DNA of 43,988 nucleotides from an uncultured Thiotrichales bacterium (GTDB lineage: Bacteria; Pseudomonadota; Gammaproteobacteria; CAIRSR01), in NCBI GenBank assembly GCA_903824965.1, contig CAIJYR010000207.1, positions 1 through 43,988 of the forward strand, in the 5' to 3' direction. This document shows, in pieces, positions 9,356 to 19,190 of this stretch. Each line of letters opens with the position of its first letter. The first letter of the stretch is position 1. Under the pieces are notes generated by a model that was given only the letters and a program-made list of their open reading frames with translations, was not told the DNA's origin and did not search any database. Both the position numbers and the translations under genes were made by a program.

Positions 9356-9611
9356 TGCGCGACGCAATAGACGCGAAACAAAACGAACGGAAATCAGGTT
9401 TCAGAAAACGGAGCAAGAGATACGGCAATTTGAGAAGAAATACAACATACCCTCCGATCAATTTCTTGCTGTATATACAGCGGATGACTTGGTAGGAGGA
9501 GATCAAGATTATGTCAGTTGGATGGGAGAGCTTGCACTTCGCACAGCTCTTCTTGAAGCATTACAGGCACTACATGAAATCGAATATGCTCCTCAAAGAG
9601 TACCTCTCTGA
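9356..9611 (+). pseudogene. Remnant of a small antitoxin-like protein
   Basis: An open frame directly after the TgpA stop encodes TEQEIRQFEKKYNIPSDQF, then LVGGDQDYVSWMGELALR and a helical end, stopping at 9611. The 'FE.KY.....F' and 'G.D..Y..W' layout resembles small antitoxin-like proteins that precede DUF6516-type partners. No ATG or GTG start exists in this frame after the tgpA stop, so the N-terminus is missing or lies inside tgpA in another frame. A second short frame starting with ATG at 9587 (MLLKEYLSESTERYRS) could be the first residues of a lost partner. I infer a decayed two-gene module. Confidence 0.35.
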
Positions 9612-9683
9612 GAGTACAGAAAGATACCGCTCGACACTCAACGTTGTGAGTGTATCCCAGTGCAGCACAATACCTAATGATGG

Positions 9684-10781
9684 CTAGGGAAGATCCAGGG
9701 TATCAAGCCGTAAACTGGTTTCACGGATTTTACTGCGTATTGCGCTATCCATCGGAAACACGCCCATCTTTGAGAGATAGCCACTCGGCCCGATGGCGGG
9801 TTCTCGTGTCACTTCAGTAATAAACTCCCGAAGACCAGACACCAACCCACGTCCTCTATAATTTTTAATATGCGCTTTCTTGACCAGGAAATACAATGGT
9901 CGAGTAAACGTATATTGGTGGTTCGACACCGTTTCATAGTCCGCTATCACACCCCCGAGGGCTTGAATCTTGAGAAACTCTTGGTGTTCAGTGGCAAAAC
10001 GCAGGGGCAAAATCGCCAGGGTTCCGTGAGGAGACGAAGCCAGTGTTTGTACAACATTCCGATTGTAGGGAGTATCCATTTCGAGGATGCGTCCATCATT
10101 GCGCATGGCAATACATTGCTTCACACGCTGACTGGCATCAAAAATCGATCTGATTTCTGGAATATTGCGACAAGCACCCTGTAGGATCTTGTCCTCAAAG
10201 AAAGCATGTCCCCCCAGGCTGCGAACAGGGAGAATAAAACGGATGGCTGTGTCGGGTAGTGTGTTGTCGACCTCATGCCAACGAGTAGCATGGTTAGACA
10301 CAAAGTCCCCATTCCCCGTTGGCAGCGTAGCAGCCACGGCACGGTACAGAGATACTAGATCCAAAGGGTAGTCCTGATCGTCACGGCGTGAAACCACCAC
10401 AGACGCTTCATAGCCCACTTGTATCTCGATAATATCGGTTACACCGTGCTCGTAACAGGTATTGAGTTCAGAGGAATGCACTTTGCGTGAGATTGCTAAA
10501 ATGTCCGGCGTATCCAGTCCGAGACCAGCGCAAAAGAGGTCGATGCCACGTGTAGATCCCTGATTCACAATGATGGCTGGTGGTAATGCTGCATTTTTTT
10601 CCAAATGCTCCATCACGGCGGTCGTATAGTCCTGCATCAAGGTCGAACCAACGATGTACAAAACCTGACCGCTTTCTCGATCGGGTGGTACCTCGATCTC
10701 TGCTTGCACTGTGACATACCCCAGCGAAAGCAGTGCTCCCAGTACCCAGGGGACATTGATCAATCGTCGACGCTGCTTCAT
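9684..10781 (-). CDS. PstS-like periplasmic substrate-binding protein
   Basis: A 365-residue protein starts at ATG 10781 with MKQRRRLINVPWVLGALLSLGY, a signal peptide ending near VQAEI. The mature part begins LYIVGSTLMQDY, continues with a helix and NQGSTRGIDLFCAG, and has TPDILAISR, the layout of PstS-type phosphate-binding proteins (GSGST-like loops). The long frame from TTG 10811 is rejected because the ATG has a GGGCGAGG ribosome site. No pstCAB transporter genes adjoin it, so it may serve as a free-standing binding or sensing protein. The gene upstream on the same strand is a PP-loop enzyme with a gap of about 26 bp. The ligand is unproven. Confidence 0.75.
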   Translation of the reverse strand: MKQRRRLINVPWVLGALLSLGYVTVQAEIEVPPDRESGQVLYIVGSTLMQDYTTAVMEHLEKNAALPPAIIVNQGSTRGIDLFCAGLGLDTPDILAISRKVHSSELNTCYEHGVTDIIEIQVGYEASVVVSRRDDQDYPLDLVSLYRAVAATLPTGNGDFVSNHATRWHEVDNTLPDTAIRFILPVRSLGGHAFFEDKILQGACRNIPEIRSIFDASQRVKQCIAMRNDGRILEMDTPYNRNVVQTLASSPHGTLAILPLRFATEHQEFLKIQALGGVIADYETVSNHQYTFTRPLYFLVKKAHIKNYRGRGLVSGLREFITEVTREPAIGPSGYLSKMGVFPMDSAIRSKIRETSLRLDTLDLP

Positions 10782-10807
10782 AAAAACCTCGCCCAAACTC
10801 AGACGTC

Positions 10808-11854
10808 TCAAAGATACCAGGATTCTGGCACTTCGTGTACACCCATGGGTGCGACGAACAGGCTGACAGACTCGTCGTCCAACCCCGTCAACGCTACCTC
10901 GACCTGCTCTGTCTCACGTCCTTGTGAGAATCGTGCAGAGAGACGGGCGGCCAATGCACGATCCGCATCATCCTGCAAAACACCATCCACGAGCACCAAC
11001 GGCCCCAGGTGTGTGAGGGTGCGCAAATGGACAAAACGCTTCCGGTAGCCTTCAAGGAAATGGTTTTCTCCCTCATCGCGTCCCACAATCAATTTAAAAT
11101 GGGGACTGGGTCGCAAATGGCGACCTACCTTTAATAGAACGATGTCGTCCAGATCATAATCTCGCTTGCCCCGACATGCCCACAGATCACTGAGCTTGGC
11201 AGAATACGACGCATCCGTGAGGAAGCAACACCCCCCCGCAGGTTGGGCGTACTCATGCAGGTGATACTGATCGGCCAAGGCCATCTGTGGTTTGCGCGAT
11301 CGACCATTAAAATCATGGAGACGCGCACGATCTACCCATCCTTCTCTTTCGGGTAGAGTAGGGGACAAATGTTTGGCACACAACGGACGCAACAACACAT
11401 CCTCCGCCCCGGACGCACGCGCAATGATCGACATTGTATCCTTGCGTTGTGACATCGGACGTTGTCCAATCACTTCTCCGGTGATGACAAAATCAAAACC
11501 ATGTGTACGCATCCACGCCAACGCCTGTTCTACCATAAAACACTTACAGTCGATGCAGGGATTCAGATTCGATCCGTAGCCGTGGCGCGGATGGAGGACG
11601 ATGTTCTTATAGGGTTCAGAAATATCAACCACATGCAATCGGATACCCAGCTGCTCAGCCACTCGGAGCGCCGGATTCTTTCTGGGTGTCTGATCCCCTT
11701 TGCGGCGAATGGCACGGGTATGGGACTCCACACAAAAACCAGTGTAGAAATGAATCCCCTCCACAGGGACGCCCTGATCAAGGATGACCCGTGCAGCAAG
11801 GAGCGAATCAAGACCCCCGGAGATCAGTGCAACGGCTTTGCGTGGTTGAGACAT
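10808..11854 (-). CDS. PP-loop ATPase, tRNA-thiolation-like protein
   Basis: This 348-residue protein begins VALISGGLDSLLAARVIL, a PP-loop (SGGxDS) that adenylates a substrate. NPCIDCK and QPAGGCCFLTD supply cysteines in the pattern seen in sulfur-transfer enzymes. It resembles the widespread proteins annotated as tRNA (5-methylaminomethyl-2-thiouridylate) methyltransferase-like, related to ThiI and MnmA, with a C-terminal domain of unknown function. It lacks the full MnmA or ThiI domain set, so the exact target base is unknown. The start overlaps the 3' end of mltB by 31 bp, which suggests translational coupling. Confidence 0.7.
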   Translation of the reverse strand: MSQPRKAVALISGGLDSLLAARVILDQGVPVEGIHFYTGFCVESHTRAIRRKGDQTPRKNPALRVAEQLGIRLHVVDISEPYKNIVLHPRHGYGSNLNPCIDCKCFMVEQALAWMRTHGFDFVITGEVIGQRPMSQRKDTMSIIARASGAEDVLLRPLCAKHLSPTLPEREGWVDRARLHDFNGRSRKPQMALADQYHLHEYAQPAGGCCFLTDASYSAKLSDLWACRGKRDYDLDDIVLLKVGRHLRPSPHFKLIVGRDEGENHFLEGYRKRFVHLRTLTHLGPLVLVDGVLQDDADRALAARLSARFSQGRETEQVEVALTGLDDESVSLFVAPMGVHEVPESWYL

Positions 11855-12855
11855 GTGCGGTGGGTGCCTTTGTGTTGGGTCTTCTGTTGGGGTTTAGCAA
11901 CCACGGCATCCGCCAGCAATCCCACAGCAGTTGCGAAGTAATGGGAACGATTCCAAATACGGATCACCCGATAATTAGGATAGACAGCAAAAATGCGATC
12001 ATTATGGACATCCGGCTGCACAATGGACGCACGCAAGTCCCCTGTCCATGCGTCTCCATGGACGGGAGAGACCCCCAGTTCGCGCCATTCTCGCAAGGTT
12101 TTGACCTGTTCCAAACCGAGTAGAGTTCTGTCGAATCCTGGCGGCAGATGCACCTCCGTACCCCACCCCTCGTCGGCCTGCCAACCCACGCCATGCAGGT
12201 AATTGGCTGCAGAGGCAAAAACATCCGCACGATCGCCCCACAGATCACAACGTCCATTGCCATCGTAGTCTACGCCGTATTGTAACAACACCGAAGGCAT
12301 GAACTGAACCTGACCCATGGCACCCGCCCAAGAACCTACCATCCGTTTGGGTGTTACATCTCCGCGTTGTAAGATGCGCAGTGCGTCCAACAGTTCCCCT
12401 CGGAAATAGGCAGAGCGACGACCATCATAGGCGAGTGTTGTCAGGGCAGCTACGACGGAAAAGCCACCCTGGTTTCGACCGAAGTCACTTTCGATGCCCC
12501 AAAATGCCACCAGAAAACGGGGCTGAATCCCGTACTGCGCACCAATTTTCTCTAGGATATCGTAGTATTGGCGGTATTGTGCCCGTGCTTTAGCAACGCG
12601 AGAGGCCGGTATCACATTGCGTAGGTATTGTTCTAAACCCATAGTCGTTTCTGGCTGATGGCGATCCAACACAATGATCTGGTCGATCGGGTTCACGCCA
12701 GAGAACGCCTTCTGTAAGACAGTCTCAGAAATGCCTTGTCCACGGGCTTCCTCCTGTAGGCCCGCAAGCCAGTCCTCGAAATCTTGTGTGGCCCCTCCTG
12801 CGGAGAAAGCCGCCAACAACAGGAGAGGCAGAAGGAAACAACGCATCGTACGCAT
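11824..12855 (-). CDS. mltB: Membrane-bound lytic murein transglycosylase B (MltB family)
   Basis: The protein has a hydrophobic leader (MRTMRCFLLPLLLLAAFSAG) and a lytic transglycosylase domain. FWGIESDFGRNQGGF holds the catalytic Glu of the MltB family. MVGSWAGAMGQVQFMPS and YDGNGRCDLWGDRADVFASAANYL are further hallmarks of the SLT-type MltB fold. It cleaves the MurNAc-GlcNAc bond with formation of 1,6-anhydroMurNAc. The start at 12855 was chosen because it puts the leader first; 12870 or 12918 are possible. No lipobox Cys follows the leader, so it may be soluble periplasmic. The 3' end overlaps the PP-loop gene. Confidence 0.9.
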   Translation of the reverse strand: MRTMRCFLLPLLLLAAFSAGGATQDFEDWLAGLQEEARGQGISETVLQKAFSGVNPIDQIIVLDRHQPETTMGLEQYLRNVIPASRVAKARAQYRQYYDILEKIGAQYGIQPRFLVAFWGIESDFGRNQGGFSVVAALTTLAYDGRRSAYFRGELLDALRILQRGDVTPKRMVGSWAGAMGQVQFMPSVLLQYGVDYDGNGRCDLWGDRADVFASAANYLHGVGWQADEGWGTEVHLPPGFDRTLLGLEQVKTLREWRELGVSPVHGDAWTGDLRASIVQPDVHNDRIFAVYPNYRVIRIWNRSHYFATAVGLLADAVVAKPQQKTQHKGTHRTCLNHAKPLH

Positions 12856-13031
12856 GGCAAAGAGTCCCATGAAGAGGAGCCAAAAAGCAGTTGAGAACGG
12901 CTGACAGCAACGAAGCAAGCGAGAAAATCAGCAGACTGGAGGAACTGAGAGCCAAGCAAACCGAAGCATTGCGTTGCTATGGCTTGAACGGTCAACGCAC
13001 CAATCCCAAGCGCCTTTTGAAACGTTAGACT

Positions 13032-13067
13032 ATACACAACGCCCCGCATCTAGGTGCGGGGTGTATC
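13032..13067. terminator. Strong hairpin between minE and mltB
   Basis: CCCCGCA (13042-13048) pairs perfectly with TGCGGGG (13055-13061) around TCTAGG, and flanking ATACA/TGTAT extends the stem. It lies downstream of minE and is probably a terminator or an RNA-stabilising hairpin. No T run follows on the minus strand. The TAGG at the loop edge is shared with hairpins at 23871 and 39649. Confidence 0.55.
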
Positions 13068-13083
13068 AGCAACAGCGAGACGA

Positions 13084-13371
13084 TCAGCGCCGTGTGGTGG
13101 CCCGAATGGTGGTTCCCTTGCTATCCTCGGAAAGAGGGATGTTCAGCTCCAACACTTCGTAGTCTCCCTCACGTTCCAGATTGACGCGGATATCCTCCAA
13201 ATCAATGCGGATGTACTTCGCGACAACCGCCAAGATCTCCTGCTGCAAGGCAGGTAGGTAGTCAGGTGCGTTGCGACTGGAATGCTCGTGTGCAAGGATG
13301 ATCTGCAGCCGCTCTTTGGCGACCTCTGCAGTATTGCGCCGTCTGCCCAGCAGGTAGTCCAGGAACGACAT
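13084..13371 (-). CDS. minE: Cell division topological specificity factor MinE
   Basis: This 95-residue protein starts [26 protein letters not shown], the membrane-targeting and MinD-binding N-terminus of MinE. The usual C-terminal dimer region follows ([17 protein letters not shown]). MinE drives pole-to-pole oscillation of MinCD so that the Z ring forms at mid-cell. Gap to minD is 3 bp, so minC-minD-minE form one operon on the minus strand. Confidence 0.96.
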   Translation of the reverse strand: MSFLDYLLGRRRNTAEVAKERLQIILAHEHSSRNAPDYLPALQQEILAVVAKYIRIDLEDIRVNLEREGDYEVLELNIPLSEDSKGTTIRATTRR

Positions 13372-13374
13372 AGG

Positions 13375-14190
13375 TCAACTCCCAAACAAACGTCGAAGGA
13401 TACCTCTACGTTCGGATGTGACAAAACGCAACGGACGATTTTCACCAAGAAAGCGATCCACCATGTCTGAATAGGCTACCCCAGCCTGACTCTTTTCGTC
13501 TAGGATCACGGGGGTGCCGACATTCGAGGCGTTGAGTACCGATTCTGACTCTGGAACCACACCAATCACAGGGATCCCAAGAAAATCTTTCACATGTTCT
13601 ACGCTTAGCATTTCCCCGAGTTCTACCCGTTCGGGGTTATAGCGCGTCACGAGCAGGTGGGACTTGACCGGATCCATGCTCTCGACCGCACGCCGAGACT
13701 TGGCAGAGAGAATGCCCAAAATGCGATCAGAATCACGCACAGAAGAAATTTCTGGGTTGGTGACGACAATGGCCTCATCTGCGAAGTACAACGCCATGCG
13801 AGCTCCTTTTTCGATACCTGCCGGAGAATCACAGACAATGTACTCAAAACCAAGATCCTGCTGCAACTCACGAAAGACACGATCCACCCCTTCTAGGGTC
13901 AGCACATCTTTGTCGCGAGTCTGGGAAGCAGGCAAGACGTAGAGGTGATCAACACGCTTGTCTCGGATCAACGCCTGGTTGAGCCGTGCATCCTCATTGA
14001 TCACGCTTACAAAATCGTACACCACACGGCGCTCACAACCCATGATGAGGTCAAGGTTGCGCAGCCCAATATCAAAATCAACCACAGCGGTCTTGTGTCC
14101 CCGCAGGGCAAGCCCGACGGCAAAACTCGCGCTGGTAGTCGTTTTACCAACCCCACCCTTGCCAGAGGTGATCACGATAATTTTGGCCAA
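13375..14190 (-). CDS. minD: Septum site-determining ATPase MinD
   Basis: MinD is a ParA-type ATPase that binds the membrane as an ATP dimer and recruits MinC. AKIIVITSGKGGVGKTTTSA contains the deviant Walker A (KGGVGKTT). DFDIGLRNLDLIMGCERR and CDSPAGIEKGA follow. The C-terminus RGILRRLFGS is the amphipathic membrane-targeting helix. The family consensus starts M-A-x-I-I, which points to TTG at 14190 as start, with GGGGGT a few bases upstream. The upstream TTG at 14214 overlaps the minC stop and would add eight atypical residues. The protein is then 271 residues long, the usual size. Confidence 0.96.
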   Translation of the reverse strand: MAKIIVITSGKGGVGKTTTSASFAVGLALRGHKTAVVDFDIGLRNLDLIMGCERRVVYDFVSVINEDARLNQALIRDKRVDHLYVLPASQTRDKDVLTLEGVDRVFRELQQDLGFEYIVCDSPAGIEKGARMALYFADEAIVVTNPEISSVRDSDRILGILSAKSRRAVESMDPVKSHLLVTRYNPERVELGEMLSVEHVKDFLGIPVIGVVPESESVLNASNVGTPVILDEKSQAGVAYSDMVDRFLGENRPLRFVTSERRGILRRLFGS

Positions 14191-14210
14191 AGAACACCCC
14201 CGACAAACGT

Positions 14211-14960
14211 TCAAACCGGTTCAATTATCACACGTTCACCGGACAAACAAACCTGCGCCGACCTCGATCGAACATCGGCAGGAAGGTCCTTCACATCTTC
14301 TACCACCCGGTAGTAGCCCGCAATGGAGACCAATTCTGCTTCTAGGCAAGTTGCAAAAATACGTGCCTCAACATCCCCCTTCATACCCGCCATTGCACGG
14401 CCACGCAAGGGAGCGTAGCAGTAGATGTTACCATCCGCCAATACCTCCGATCCAGCATTTACCATCCCAAGCAAGATCAGATCACCCCCAGCGGCATACA
14501 CCTGCTGCCCAGAACGAACGGGCTGTGTCCATATCTTCGGTTTGCTGCGCATCCCTGGCTGGGCTGTCAGACGGGGTTCTTCCCTTCGCAGAGCGGGAAA
14601 GACCGCAAGCGAAAGGGATCGTGCCTCTGTCTGTTGCGAGATATCCCCATGACGTACCCCTACCGGCTGGGTTCCATGCGCACGCAGGATATTTACCAAC
14701 CTAGGAAGATCCAAGGTTTGTCCCTCAATGCCATGCAGATCCAAAACCAGCGCGGTATCTTGGAAAAAGGCGGGGGCTTGCGCAACCTTGCTAGCGAGTT
14801 CGCGATCGATCTGTTCCAAGTCACTGGTATTGAGGTGCACCACGGTCAACGAGAAAGAAGAACCCTTGAAAGACAGACCAGGCTGCTCAAGAGAAACGGA
14901 CAACCGACCGCCACCACTGTCATCGTGTAGAGCATGAAGGAGAGGTCTTGGATCTGACAT
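14211..14960 (-). CDS. minC: Septum formation inhibitor MinC
   Basis: This protein of about 249 residues blocks FtsZ polymerisation away from mid-cell. The N-terminal domain (FKGSSFSLTVVHL) binds FtsZ. The C-terminal beta-helix (YAAGGDLILLGMVNAGSEVLADGNIYCYAPLRGRAMAG, here shortened in meaning to its GxV..G.E....G.I..YG pattern) binds MinD. The start at 14960 (MSDPRP) is preferred over 15029 because the extra upstream residues are hydrophobic and not family-like. It is followed directly by minD. Confidence 0.94.
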   Translation of the reverse strand: MSDPRPLLHALHDDSGGGRLSVSLEQPGLSFKGSSFSLTVVHLNTSDLEQIDRELASKVAQAPAFFQDTALVLDLHGIEGQTLDLPRLVNILRAHGTQPVGVRHGDISQQTEARSLSLAVFPALRREEPRLTAQPGMRSKPKIWTQPVRSGQQVYAAGGDLILLGMVNAGSEVLADGNIYCYAPLRGRAMAGMKGDVEARIFATCLEAELVSIAGYYRVVEDVKDLPADVRSRSAQVCLSGERVIIEPV

Positions 14961-15029
14961 GGATGATCGTCCCAACAAAGGCAGAGAGGATAAAACAGCC
15001 CCCAAAAAGTCTAGCAACGCCCTAGGCAA

Positions 15030-15341
15030 TCAGCGAGTCTCTGGATCTCGCTTACCGACATAGGCTTCTACGCGCGTTTTGAGTTTCTGTCCAGGCCGGA
15101 AGGTCACGACACGCCGCGCACAAATGGGAACTTCTTGACCGGTCTTCGGATTGCGTCCTGGGCGCTCCCCCTTGTCACGCAGGTCAAAATTGCCAAAACC
15201 AGAAAGCTTGACCTGATGCCCTCGTTCCAAGGCACTACGAATTTCTTCGAAAAACATCTCTACAATGTCTTTACCATCACGCTTGTTGATGCCGATATCT
15301 TCTAATAATTTTTCTGACATATCTGCTTTGGTCAGTGCCAT
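15030..15341 (-). CDS. ihfA: Integration host factor alpha subunit
   Basis: This 103-residue HU/IHF-family protein starts [20 protein letters not shown]. It has the [13 protein letters not shown] core and GRNPKTGQE, the beta-arm with the Pro that intercalates into DNA. IHF alpha pairs with IHF beta to bend DNA sharply at specific sites. Its place just after pheT is the classic gammaproteobacterial order. Gap to pheT is about 20 bp. Confidence 0.96.
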   Translation of the reverse strand: MALTKADMSEKLLEDIGINKRDGKDIVEMFFEEIRSALERGHQVKLSGFGNFDLRDKGERPGRNPKTGQEVPICARRVVTFRPGQKLKTRVEAYVGKRDPETR

Positions 15342-15362
15342 GCTTCGTCCCCACTTCGTTTT

Positions 15363-17768
15363 CTAAAGAGATTTCTCACGCAACGCTGCGCCAAAATCAG
15401 ACGCCAATCGCTGCACCACAGCAGCTACTACTGCATCCACTTCACTGTCCTTCAGGGTGCGCGAAGGTTCCTGCAAGGTCAACCCCATCGCGACACTTTT
15501 TTTACCCTGATCTCTGTTTTTTCCGACGTAGACATCAAAGGGAAGCAATTCTCGGAGCAACGGGCCAACCGTCTGTCGGACGCACTGTAAGAGTGCAGCA
15601 ACGGAAACCTCTTGTCCCACCAGAATGGCAATGTCACGGCGAATCGCAGGAAACTTGGAAAGAGGATGAAAGGCCGATACCTCGCCGCACCCAAGTGCTT
15701 CTACGTCCAACGCAAAGACCACCACCGAGGGTGCGTCTACTTCAAAGCCTTTTTGTACTACAGGGTGCAGGGTGCCGAGCCAACCCACAGGATGACCATC
15801 CCGCAGAAGCATCGCACTCTGCGCGGGATGAAGCGCAGGATGGGGGTGTGGCACACACTGAAACACGACCCGAGTACCCAGTTGATAGGCGAGGAGTGCT
15901 TCCAAATCCCCTTTTACATCAAAAAAATCGACCGATCGATGCACAGTCCCCCACTGTTCAGGATATACAGCACCAAGCGCAAGACCCGCGATGTGTGCCT
16001 TCTGCTGTACCGTGTGCTGTACCGTGGCAGGAGTAGGTAGGAACACCCGCCCCACCTCAAACAACCGTACTCTGTTTTGTTGGCGGTGTAGATTATGGCG
16101 TGCAGCTTGTAGCAAACCCTGCCAAAGGGTCGTGCGCATCACGGCCAAATCCGACGAGAGCGGATTGGACAAGGCGAGGGGCGCATGGTCAGGATCCACC
16201 AACGATTGGAGGGCGGGATCCACAAAACTGTAGGTAATGACTTCTTGGTAATCGCGGGCCACCAAAAACTGTGCCATGCCTTTCGGGGTGGCGGTGTTTT
16301 CGGGGCGAGGTGCCATTGCGGTGACGATGGTGGGCCGGGTGTGTGGCACCTGATCGTAGCCACGGATTCGCACCAGTTCTTCGATGAGATCCGCCTCTAG
16401 CCGCACATCGAAACGGAAAGCAGGGGGCGTGACCTCCCACCCTCCCTCTAGCGACGCAACGCGCATCCCCAAACGCTCCAGGATATCTACAACCCTGTCA
16501 GGCTCAATCGTCATGCCCAGCAGTCGTTCCATGCGGCTTGCACGCAATGCAATCTGGGGATGGCAAGGCAGGTACTCTGGAGAGACTATTTCGGTGATAG
16601 GCCCAGGGGTGCCACCGACGATGCTACACAGTAAAAAAGTCGCATATTCCACCGCGCTCCGCTGCAAGGTGGGATCAACGCCTCGCTCAAAACGATAAGA
16701 CGAATCCGTTTGAAGACCATACCGACGGGCACGCCCTACCACTGCCGCAGGTGCAAAAAAAGCACTTTCTAAGAACAGATCCGTGGTTTCCTCGCGGATG
16801 CCACTGCCCTCGCCGCCCATGATACCGGCGAGCGCCAGCACACTGGTCTGATCGGCGATGACCAGAGATTCGTCGTCCAACGTCAAGGGGGTGCCATCCA
16901 GCAGGGTCAGGGTTTCACCAGACACGGCCCGACGCACCACGATACCTCCCGTGAGGTTTTGGAGATCAAAAGCGTGCATCGGTTGGCCCAACGCAAGCAT
17001 CACGTAATTTGTGACATCCACCAGAGGGCCGTGGCTTCGCAAACCGCTCCGGCGTAGGCGTTCCTGCATCCACAAAGGGGTAGGGCAACGGCGATCCACG
17101 CCACGAATGACCCGCCCCACGTAGCGTGGACAATCGGCGGGGTTCATCACCTGCACAGGAAAAACATCTTCGCAAGTGGCGGATACTGGCTCCTGTGCTG
17201 GACCATGTACGGGCGCACGGTTTAATACACCCAACTCGCGTGCAATGCCCGCCACAGAAAGACAATCCCCTCGGTTCGGTGTGATGTTCACTTCCAGGGT
17301 GACGTCGTCCAAGCCCAAGAAGGCACGTAGATCCACACCAACGGGTGTATTCGGTTCTAGTTCTAAGAGACCGCTTGCTGTCGTAGAGAGTCCCAATTCT
17401 GTGGCAGAACAGAGCATCCCGTGTGACTCGACACCCCGCAACTTACTGCGTTTGATGCGGGTTCCGTCAGGGAGAACTGCGCCAATGCGGGCGCATGGGG
17501 CGGTCATGCCTACACGAACGTTCGAGGCTCCGCACACGATCGACAAGGGTTCGGTCTCTCCGACTTCGACCTGACACACCTGTAGCCGATCTGCCGCCGG
17601 GTGTGGTGCTACGGAGAGCACGCGACCCGCCACGATCCAGCTGAAGGGATTGGCGACTGGCTCAATGGCCTCGATCTCTAGTCCTGCGAGGGTCAGTTGA
17701 GAGGCCAGCGTAGCGTTATCTACGGGCAGATCAACCCACGTTCGCAACCATTGTACGCTGATTTTCAT
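15363..17768 (-). CDS. pheT: Phenylalanine-tRNA ligase beta subunit
   Basis: This 801-residue protein begins MKISVQWLRTWVDLP. An early tRNA-binding (OB-fold) region includes VCQVEVGE, GASNVRVG and HGMLCSATELGL. The B3/B4 editing domain, B5 domain (IEELVRIRGYDQVPH) and a C-terminal FDX-ACB domain (FPAIRRDIAILV) follow in the usual order. It forms the alpha2-beta2 enzyme with PheS. Length matches the family (about 795). It is normally a few bases downstream of pheS, but here about 1.5 kb of foreign DNA separates the two. Confidence 0.97.
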   Translation of the reverse strand: MKISVQWLRTWVDLPVDNATLASQLTLAGLEIEAIEPVANPFSWIVAGRVLSVAPHPAADRLQVCQVEVGETEPLSIVCGASNVRVGMTAPCARIGAVLPDGTRIKRSKLRGVESHGMLCSATELGLSTTASGLLELEPNTPVGVDLRAFLGLDDVTLEVNITPNRGDCLSVAGIARELGVLNRAPVHGPAQEPVSATCEDVFPVQVMNPADCPRYVGRVIRGVDRRCPTPLWMQERLRRSGLRSHGPLVDVTNYVMLALGQPMHAFDLQNLTGGIVVRRAVSGETLTLLDGTPLTLDDESLVIADQTSVLALAGIMGGEGSGIREETTDLFLESAFFAPAAVVGRARRYGLQTDSSYRFERGVDPTLQRSAVEYATFLLCSIVGGTPGPITEIVSPEYLPCHPQIALRASRMERLLGMTIEPDRVVDILERLGMRVASLEGGWEVTPPAFRFDVRLEADLIEELVRIRGYDQVPHTRPTIVTAMAPRPENTATPKGMAQFLVARDYQEVITYSFVDPALQSLVDPDHAPLALSNPLSSDLAVMRTTLWQGLLQAARHNLHRQQNRVRLFEVGRVFLPTPATVQHTVQQKAHIAGLALGAVYPEQWGTVHRSVDFFDVKGDLEALLAYQLGTRVVFQCVPHPHPALHPAQSAMLLRDGHPVGWLGTLHPVVQKGFEVDAPSVVVFALDVEALGCGEVSAFHPLSKFPAIRRDIAILVGQEVSVAALLQCVRQTVGPLLRELLPFDVYVGKNRDQGKKSVAMGLTLQEPSRTLKDSEVDAVVAAVVQRLASDFGAALREKSL

Positions 17769-17795
17769 GCTGGATTTTCTTGTGGCCTCTATAAA

Positions 17796-17826
17796 CCCCT
17801 TCCCCTCCAGGGGGGAGGGGAAGGGG
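17796..17826. repeat. Perfect 13-bp GC-rich palindrome upstream of pheT
   Basis: CCCCTTCCCCTCC (17796-17808) is exactly complementary to GGAGGGGAAGGGG (17814-17826) around a 5-base loop. It is the best example of the interspersed CCCCTC-type palindromes and sits at the pheT side of the inserted methyltransferase segment. Confidence 0.65.
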
Positions 17827-17933
17827 GAGACAGGGTGGTTTGATCTTGCTTCTTTCTCTTGTGCTTTGGCTTCTTGCTCTTGATGACTGTATTTTAACGT
17901 TGCTCCCTCAGTCTGTCTTTATCAGACATAAGA

Positions 17934-19055
17934 TCATTTCCTTTCTAAAAGAAACAGATACTCCGTGACATATTGGTTGCGATTCATCAGATTCCTACTA
18001 CCCCTATACGTGTTATATTTCGTCTCAAGCATTGTCAGTGTGCCGATGTTTTTGAGTCCAGATATAAATTCGTCTTTCTGAATGAATCCCTCGCTATTAT
18101 ACGATATCAAAAAGAAGCGTGCTTTAAGATTTTCTATAACAGAAAACAATTCATCCCTTGCGCTATAGGGTTTATTGAAATAGCTGCGTATCCAATCATC
18201 CGGTATCCCGCTAATTTTGCTACACGTTTCTGGTCGCTCGTAATGTGCTATTAAATTGAGCATAAAGTAATTTGACCCGTATGGATGCTGATTATATGGG
18301 GGATCTAGATAAGCAAGATCAAATTCTTCTCGGTTCGCGCAGCTAAAATCAACAGCATCCTTTTGTGTTATTTCAAAATCACATTCATAATCTGATAGTA
18401 ACGGCAAATGAACATGGATATCCCTAAGAATTCTTGTCAAAGCATTGGCACCCTCACCCCCAAATGCACCTATGCCTTATCTATTTTTGTAGAACCCTTT
18501 AAAAACACCGGCAGTATTATTGTGAATCGATGCTTTTACGAGCAATGGTGCCAAGAAATAAATTTGCAATCCATCGGGTATATCATTGATATGATGCCTT
18601 GCCGTATCGATATATTCTGCGTTCCTGCGAGTATAAAACACTCGCTCTCCCTGTTGTATATTATCATCGTGTAATGGCGAATATAATTCAGCGATGAATC
18701 CTCGTTTCCAATCATTTGCAATTTTATCTTTTAGGTGTCTCAGACAATCTTCTAGCTCATCAAAGTTGATCGCGCTTCTGTTAGACAAATAACACCCATT
18801 GATAATTTTTGCGTAATACTCGATATCGTTGGAAACAATGAAATCAGAATGTAATTTCATATAGCGTGATACAACACCACTACCAGAGAACAAGTCAATG
18901 AATGTAATTTTGTTTTTATTCAGCCTTGATTTAACGATATCGACCCCGTGCCCGATAAATGGTAACAGCCCTCTTTTATTGCCAATATAGGTAATCAACT
19001 CACTTTCAAGATACAGCGGATTTTCAGACTCAAGAATCTCGAAAGCGGGTTGCAT
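17934..19055 (-). pseudogene. D12-class N6-adenine DNA methyltransferase, split by an in-frame TAA
   Basis: Reading from 19055, the frame encodes a D12 (Dam-like) adenine methyltransferase. YIGNKRGLLPFI and FIDLFSGSGVVSRYMK form the SAM-binding motifs. NTAGVFKGFYKNR is followed by TAA at 18477-18479. The same frame continues GIGAFGGEGANALTRI, and then AYLDPPYNQHPYGSNYF carries the catalytic DPPY. The stop falls inside a normally conserved stretch, so this is a nonsense-mutated gene of 373 codons, not two genes. The DNA is clearly AT-richer than its neighbours, and no endonuclease partner is nearby. The gene sits between pheS and pheT, so it is a horizontally acquired orphan methyltransferase that interrupts a conserved operon. 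Confidence 0.85.
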
Positions 19056-19190
19056 CTCTCTTCCTGTTGTGTTTCTGATTCAGCACTAAAAAGCTTCTGA
19101 CTTTGGATCGGTTGACCTTGACTGAATTTTTGTTGTTGAACTGGTAACTGCTAAGGTACCTATCCAACGATTTTGACTTCTGGCGCAACC

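Noticed and set aside
18477-18479. Recoding (suppression) of the methyltransferase stop
   Set aside because: The other in-frame stops in the window are of different types and no selenocysteine- or pyrrolysine-like signal is seen; simple nonsense mutation is more likely.
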